Shown here: piece by piece, positions 60,006-64,000 of the stretch
How positions within the stretch are numbered: the stretch's first letter is position 1
Layout of the letters: every line of letters starts with the position of its first letter
The notes under the pieces: generated by a model
Seen by the model: only the letters and a program-made list of their open reading frames with translations
What the model was told of the DNA's origin: nothing
The model's database searches: none
Source of the DNA: Limnohabitans sp. 2KL-17
GTDB lineage: Bacteria > Pseudomonadota > Gammaproteobacteria > Burkholderiales > Burkholderiaceae_C
Assembly (NCBI RefSeq): GCF_003063415.1
Contig: NZ_NESK01000011.1
Span: forward strand, 49,389 to 113,388
Direction: 5' to 3'
Length of the DNA stretch: 64,000 nucleotides
Made by a program: the position numbers and the translations under genes

Positions 60006-60677
60006 ATGCCAGAAGCCCAGCAAATCCTGATGTTCATGTTGGCCGGTGTGCTGCTGAACCTCACGCCCGGCCCTGACGTAATTTTCATCGTCAGCCAGTC
60101 GTTGCGTGGGGGCGCTCGCTTGGGTCTGGTGGCTGCGTGGGGCATCACCGCAGGTTGTTTTGTGCATGTGGCGATTGCCGCTTGTGGTTTGGGCGCTTTG
60201 CTGGCCAGTTCTGCGTCAGCATTCAATTTGATCAAATGGCTGGGCGCTGCTTATCTGATGTGGATGGGCGTGCGTTTGTTGAAGACCACTGCACTCACCG
60301 CTGGTGAGGGCTGGACTGAAAACCCCGTTTCGCAGACTGGCGCTGCAAGCGACAACAGTCCAAACTCGAGAGCAGTTTTTTTCAAGGCGTTTGCCACCAA
60401 TGCACTGAACCCTAAGGTCGCGCTGTTTTTCCTGGCATTTGTGCCGCAATTCATACCTGCCAACTCCCCAGATCCTGCCTGGACATTTGTGCTTCTGGGC
60501 TGCCTGTTTAATTTCAATGGCTTGCTGATATGTATGGCCTGGGCGCTGGCCGCGTCCTGGCTGTCGCAACGAGCAAGCGCGCTGCAGCTTGGACTGCGCA
60601 AGCTGGACAGTCTGGCGGGTCTTATGTTTGTCGGTTTTGGTCTCAAGCTGGCCATGACCGACGCACCCGTGCATTGA
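60006..60677 (+). CDS. LysE/RhtB-family amino-acid exporter
   Basis: A 223-aa inner-membrane protein with about six helices. The LysE signature NLTPGPDVIFIVSQSLRGGA is at about residues 17-36, and AFATNALNPKVALFFLAFVPQF is the second typical segment. RhtB-type members export threonine, homoserine and related amino acids. It lies 12 bp after a threonine aldolase gene and before trpD. Export of an amino acid linked to this operon is plausible but untested. ATG 60006 is used over a TTG three codons upstream. Confidence 0.88.
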   Translation: MPEAQQILMFMLAGVLLNLTPGPDVIFIVSQSLRGGARLGLVAAWGITAGCFVHVAIAACGLGALLASSASAFNLIKWLGAAYLMWMGVRLLKTTALTAGEGWTENPVSQTGAASDNSPNSRAVFFKAFATNALNPKVALFFLAFVPQFIPANSPDPAWTFVLLGCLFNFNGLLICMAWALAASWLSQRASALQLGLRKLDSLAGLMFVGFGLKLAMTDAPVH

Positions 60678-60715
60678 TGCCCTGAAAAAATTGCTTATTT
60701 GTAAGGAAGACGCCC

Positions 60716-61744
60716 ATGCCCATTACCCCTCAGGAAGCCCTCCAACGTACCATTGAGCACCGTGAAATTTTTCATGACGAGATGCTGAAAATCATGCGCA
60801 TGATCATGAATGGCGAGCTGACTCCCGTCATGACGGCCGCACTCATCACCGGCTTGCGTGTGAAAAAAGAAACCATCGGCGAGATCACCGCTGCAGCGCA
60901 GGTCATGCGCGAGTTTTCTACCAAGGTGCATGTGGCTGACCCCACCCATTTGGTGGACATTGTGGGCACGGGTGGAGATGGTGCCCACACCTTCAACATC
61001 TCGACCTGCGCCATGTTTGTGGCCGCTGCAGCGGGCGCCAAAACCGCCAAACACGGTGGCCGCAGTGTCAGCAGCAAATCAGGCAGTGCCGATGTGGTGG
61101 AGGCGTTGGGGGGCAACATCCATCTCTCTCCAGAGCAAATTGCGCGGTCCATAGAAGAAGTCGGGATCGGCTTCATGTTCGCGCCCAACCACCACCCCGC
61201 CATGAAAAACGTCGCACCAGTGCGCAAGGAACTGGGCGTCAGGACCATCTTCAACATCTTGGGGCCACTGACCAACCCAGCCAGCGCCCCCAACATCCTG
61301 ATGGGGGTTTTCCACTCCGATTTGGTGGGCATTCAGGTGCGTGCTTTGCAGCGTTTGGGGGCCGAGCATGCCGTGGTCGTTTATGGCCGCGATGGCATGG
61401 ACGAAATCAGTCTGGGGGCAGCCACTTTGGTGGGTGAACTCAAGAACGGCCAGATCACAGAATACGAAATTCACCCTGAAGATTTTGGTTTGTCCATGGC
61501 GAGCAACCGCACCTTGAAGGTGGATACGCCTGAGCAGTCGATGGCCATGCTGCGGGGTGTGCTGGACAATGAGCCCGGGGCTGCGCGAGACATTGTCATG
61601 ATCAATGCAGGCGCCGCCTTGTATGCAGCCAATGTCGCCAGCAGCATGGTAGATGGTCTTGCGCGTGCGCGATTGGCCATTGAATCAGGTGCTGCCAAAG
61701 CCAAGCTGGCCCAGTTTGTGGCTTTTGGTCGCACGGCAGTTTGA
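60716..61744 (+). CDS. trpD: Anthranilate phosphoribosyltransferase
   Basis: TrpD (342 aa) joins anthranilate and PRPP. Motifs are [17 protein letters not shown] (PRPP loop), [21 protein letters not shown], and [20 protein letters not shown]. Its start follows TAAGGAAGACGCCC. A 38-bp gap separates it from the LysE-type gene, and trpC follows after 91 bp. Confidence 0.97.
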   Translation: MPITPQEALQRTIEHREIFHDEMLKIMRMIMNGELTPVMTAALITGLRVKKETIGEITAAAQVMREFSTKVHVADPTHLVDIVGTGGDGAHTFNISTCAMFVAAAAGAKTAKHGGRSVSSKSGSADVVEALGGNIHLSPEQIARSIEEVGIGFMFAPNHHPAMKNVAPVRKELGVRTIFNILGPLTNPASAPNILMGVFHSDLVGIQVRALQRLGAEHAVVVYGRDGMDEISLGAATLVGELKNGQITEYEIHPEDFGLSMASNRTLKVDTPEQSMAMLRGVLDNEPGAARDIVMINAGAALYAANVASSMVDGLARARLAIESGAAKAKLAQFVAFGRTAV

Positions 61745-61835
61745 GCCATGTTTTGTGGCGGCAGGGCGTGCGCTGCAAAGAAGAGTGGGTTGAGTGACGA
61801 AAAACGGGGCCACGGAGCCCAAACAGGAAAAATAC

Positions 61836-62624
61836 ATGAGTGACATTCTTGACGAAATTGTGGCGGTCAAACGTGAGGAGGTTGCGGCCGCCTTGGCCAA
61901 GAAGTCCTTGGCTGCTGTCCGTGCCGATGCTGAGAGCCGCGTTTTGACCCGGGACTTTGAAGGTGCCTTGCGCGCCAAGATTTCAGCTGGGCAAGCTGCT
62001 GTGATCGCCGAGATCAAAAAGGCCAGCCCATCCAAAGGTGTTCTGCGTGCAGAGTTCATTCCGGCGGACATCGCGCAAAGCTATGCCGAATATGGCGCTG
62101 CCTGCTTGTCTGTGTTGACGGACAAGCAGTTTTTTCAGGGCAGCATTGATTTCCTCAAACAAGCACGCGCCAGTTGCGATTTGCCTGTGCTGCGCAAAGA
62201 CTTCATGATCGACACCTACCAGGTCTATGAATCCCGAGCAATGGGTACAGATGCCATTTTGCTGATTGCAGCCTGCCTGGACGATGCGCAGATGGCCGAC
62301 ATGGAGGCCGTGGCCCGCAGTCTGGACATGGCGGTGCTGGTGGAGGTGCATGACCGCGAAGAGCTGTCGCGCGCCCTGAAGTTAAAAACCCGCTTGGTGG
62401 GCATCAACAACCGGAATCTGAAAACCTTTGAGGTGTCCTTACAGACCACTCTCGACATGCTGCCCGATGTGCCCACCGATCGGCTTTTGGTGACAGAAAG
62501 CGGCATTCAGACGGCGGACGATGTCAAACGCATGCGTGATGCCAAGGTCAACGCCTTTTTGGTGGGTGAGGCTTTCATGCGTGCAGCCGAGCCCGGTGAG
62601 GCCTTGGCCCAACTCTTTGCCTGA
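61836..62624 (+). CDS. trpC: Indole-3-glycerol-phosphate synthase
   Basis: TrpC (262 aa) closes the indole ring. The TIM barrel holds [19 protein letters not shown] with the catalytic Lys, [33 protein letters not shown] and [13 protein letters not shown] 61836 follows CAGGAAAAATAC. A GTG 14 codons upstream in frame is rejected. ung starts 2 bp after its stop. Confidence 0.97.
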   Translation: MSDILDEIVAVKREEVAAALAKKSLAAVRADAESRVLTRDFEGALRAKISAGQAAVIAEIKKASPSKGVLRAEFIPADIAQSYAEYGAACLSVLTDKQFFQGSIDFLKQARASCDLPVLRKDFMIDTYQVYESRAMGTDAILLIAACLDDAQMADMEAVARSLDMAVLVEVHDREELSRALKLKTRLVGINNRNLKTFEVSLQTTLDMLPDVPTDRLLVTESGIQTADDVKRMRDAKVNAFLVGEAFMRAAEPGEALAQLFA

Positions 62625-62626
62625 CG

Positions 62627-63388
62627 ATGCCCCGCGCAGCTGCCCAGCAGAACCTTGGTTTTGAGGATGCGCCCACGGGCGCTGATTTTTTGAAAAGGTG
62701 GCCGCCAGACCTGCAAGGCTTGGACGTTGGTTGGGCGACCTTGGTTCATGATTTTCTGGCCTCTCCGGAAGGGCAGTCCTTGTCGGCTCGTTTGCTTAAT
62801 GCACTGGCAGAAGGTCAAACCATTTATCCGCCGGAGCCATTCAGGGCATTGTTCCTGACCCCGTTGCCAAAAGTGCGCGCAGTGATTCTTGGGCAAGACC
62901 CCTACCATGGTTCGGGCCAGGCGGAAGGCTTGGCTTTTTCAGTGGCACCCGGCGTGCGACTGCCCCCCAGCTTGCGCAATATTTTCAAGGAATTGCAGAG
63001 CAGTCTGGGCCTGGCGACGCCGACCCAAGGGTCTTTGGTGCATTGGGCCAAGCAGGGGGTGTTGCTTCTGAACACGTGTTTGACCGTGGAATCGGGGCGG
63101 CCTGCCAGCCATGCCCGGTGGGGTTGGGAGGTGTTGACCGATGCGCTGGTCACTGCCGTGGCCAAAAATTCGCAGCCTGTCGTGTTCATGCTATGGGGCG
63201 CCCATGCGCAAGCCAAAAAGAACTTGATTGAAGCGGCTGATGGCCAAAAGAGGCATTTGATTTTGCAGGCGAATCACCCATCCCCGCTGTCAGCCATGCG
63301 CCCGCCAAAGCCATTTCTGGGCTGCGGCCACTTTGTTCAGGCCGCAGATTTTTGGTCACGCCACGGAGAAAAAGCCATCAATTGGTGA
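62627..63388 (+). CDS. ung: Uracil-DNA glycosylase
   Basis: Ung (253 aa) removes uracil from DNA. The water-activating motif GQDPYHGSGQAEGLAFSV, the uracil-recognition LLLNTCLTVESG and the DNA-intercalation loop NHPSPLSAM are all present. The N-terminal 25 residues are variable. It lies directly after trpC and is the last protein gene before the tRNA cluster. Confidence 0.97.
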   Translation: MPRAAAQQNLGFEDAPTGADFLKRWPPDLQGLDVGWATLVHDFLASPEGQSLSARLLNALAEGQTIYPPEPFRALFLTPLPKVRAVILGQDPYHGSGQAEGLAFSVAPGVRLPPSLRNIFKELQSSLGLATPTQGSLVHWAKQGVLLLNTCLTVESGRPASHARWGWEVLTDALVTAVAKNSQPVVFMLWGAHAQAKKNLIEAADGQKRHLILQANHPSPLSAMRPPKPFLGCGHFVQAADFWSRHGEKAINW

Positions 63389-63404
63389 AAAGTCGTTGCC
63401 AAAC

Positions 63405-63434
63405 TTGCGGCGTGTCACAAAAGGATGGCATAAT
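63405..63434 (+). promoter_or_regulatory. Promoter of the tRNA-tuf cluster
   Basis: TTGCGG (63405-63410), 18-bp spacer, CATAAT (63429-63434): a good sigma-70 promoter 15 bp before the first tRNA. The hexamers resemble those of the spc promoter (TTGCGC / CATAAT). Confidence 0.75.
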
Positions 63435-63449
63435 CTGAGTCTCGCTTAT

Positions 63450-63535
63450 GGAGGGGTGCCCGAGTGGCTAAAGGGGGCAGACTGTAAATCTGTTGGCTTA
63501 CGCCTACACTGGTTCGAATCCAGTCTCCTCCACCA
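63450..63535 (+). tRNA. tRNA-Tyr (GUA)
   Basis: An 86-nt class II tRNA with a long variable arm (between the anticodon and T stems). The anticodon GTA lies in GACTGTAAATC and the CCA end is encoded. Tyr tRNAs with G34 are Tgt/QueA substrates, both encoded in this window. Confidence 0.97.
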
Positions 63536-63615
63536 GCAAACTGACTTATATCGTTTGATTCATGGAAATGGTTTCCAAGCATTGGCATTGCATCCACTCG
63601 TGCAATGCAGGCAAT

Positions 63616-63689
63616 GCGGGAGTAGTTTAATGGTAGAACCTTAGCCTTCCAAGCTAATGACACGGGTTCGATTCCCGTTTCCCGCTCCA
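63616..63689 (+). tRNA. tRNA-Gly (UCC)
   Basis: A 74-nt tRNA. Acceptor stem GCGGGAG/TTCCCGC-type pairing, anticodon loop CTTCCAA with anticodon TCC, CCA end encoded. It lies 80 bp after tRNA-Tyr. Confidence 0.97.
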
Positions 63690-63719
63690 GTCATTCGGTT
63701 GAGTTTGTAAGAAGATTTC

Positions 63720-63794
<75 letters not shown>

Positions 63795-63867
63795 GTTCCG
63801 GGACGCGCATCTGATTTGGCGCGCCCACTGTCTTGGTTGTTGACCCCTACTTTTCGGAGTTGAAGAT

Positions 63868-64000
63868 ATGGCAAAAGAAAAATTCGAACGGACCAAACCT
63901 CACGTCAACGTGGGCACCATCGGTCACGTTGACCACGGTAAAACCACACTGACAGCTGCCATCACCACCGTGTTGGCCGCCAAGTTCGGTGGTTCGGCCA
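63868..64000 (+). CDS. tuf: Elongation factor Tu, N-terminal part, cut by window edge
   Basis: The first 44 codons of EF-Tu, the GTPase that delivers aminoacyl-tRNA to the ribosome. [20 protein letters not shown] is the family start, and the GTP-binding P-loop GHVDHGKT is complete. The CDS continues past the window. It is transcribed from the tRNA promoter region, probably as one primary transcript. Confidence 0.98.
   Translation, partial: MAKEKFERTKPHVNVGTIGHVDHGKTTLTAAITTVLAAKFGGSA

Overview
The window comes from a high-GC betaproteobacterium of the order Burkholderiales. Protein sequences and gene order fit the family Comamonadaceae (Limnohabitans, Rhodoferax or Polaromonas-like). The evidence is the recG-oxyR-ubiA block, gatCAB divergent from mreBCD-mrdA, a PhaM-type granule protein, a NagG-type salicylate hydroxylase, and the tRNA Tyr-Gly-Thr-tuf cluster at the right edge. 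Placement below family level is an inference. Most of the window is ordinary chromosomal backbone.

Layout. 1-2334: a truncated gene, an IclR regulator and a divergent fumarylacetoacetate-hydrolase-family enzyme. 2380-10374: gatCAB (minus strand) divergent from the rod-shape genes mreB-mreC-mreD-mrdA. 10403-11967: three small minus-strand genes (VOC protein, DksA/TraR-type protein, glutathione S-transferase). 12129-17543: a plus-strand cluster that looks devoted to copper (two related DUF2946 proteins, a PCuAC chaperone, a TonB-dependent receptor, a BNR-fold secreted protein with a CxCC motif, a thioredoxin-like protein). 17596-26911: sulfur supply, with two paralogous sulfate-binding proteins, a TauD-type dioxygenase and cysTWA. 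This block is interrupted at 19.7-22.9 kb by accessory DNA: a Fic enzyme gene bracketed by two copies of the dioxygenase 3' end plus terminator, an unrecognised 333-aa gene, and gene remains. 27059-30252: PhaM-like protein, FIST-domain protein, tgt. 30281-34247: a salicylate 5-hydroxylase cassette (NahR/NagR-type regulator, NagG, NagH, ferredoxin, alpha/beta hydrolase) between tgt and queA. 34287-43523: queA, recG-oxyR-ubiA, proC, glpKD. 43631-52724: spc/alpha ribosomal protein operons (rplN to rplQ, with secY and rpoA), then initiator tRNA and a terminator. 52750-55141: pncC-pgpA-thiL and apaG on the minus strand. 55171-63388: rpe-gph-trpEG-ltaE-lysE-trpDC-ung. 63450-64000: three tRNAs and the start of tuf.

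The most interesting parts are: (1) the Fic gene between duplicated dioxygenase 3' ends, with a tandem 13-bp repeat just upstream; (2) a 55-bp upstream element shared, without gaps, by the two sulfate-binding-protein genes; (3) a near-perfect Fur-type palindrome in the divergent promoter region of the salicylate hydroxylase genes; (4) a candidate trp leader peptide with an attenuator-like fold before trpE; (5) a 23-residue Gly/Ser-rich insertion inside the zinc motif of Tgt. I did not find a complete, clearly new multi-gene system. The accessory patch at 19.7-22.9 kb is the best place to look for one. All statements rest on reading the sequence; no database search was run.
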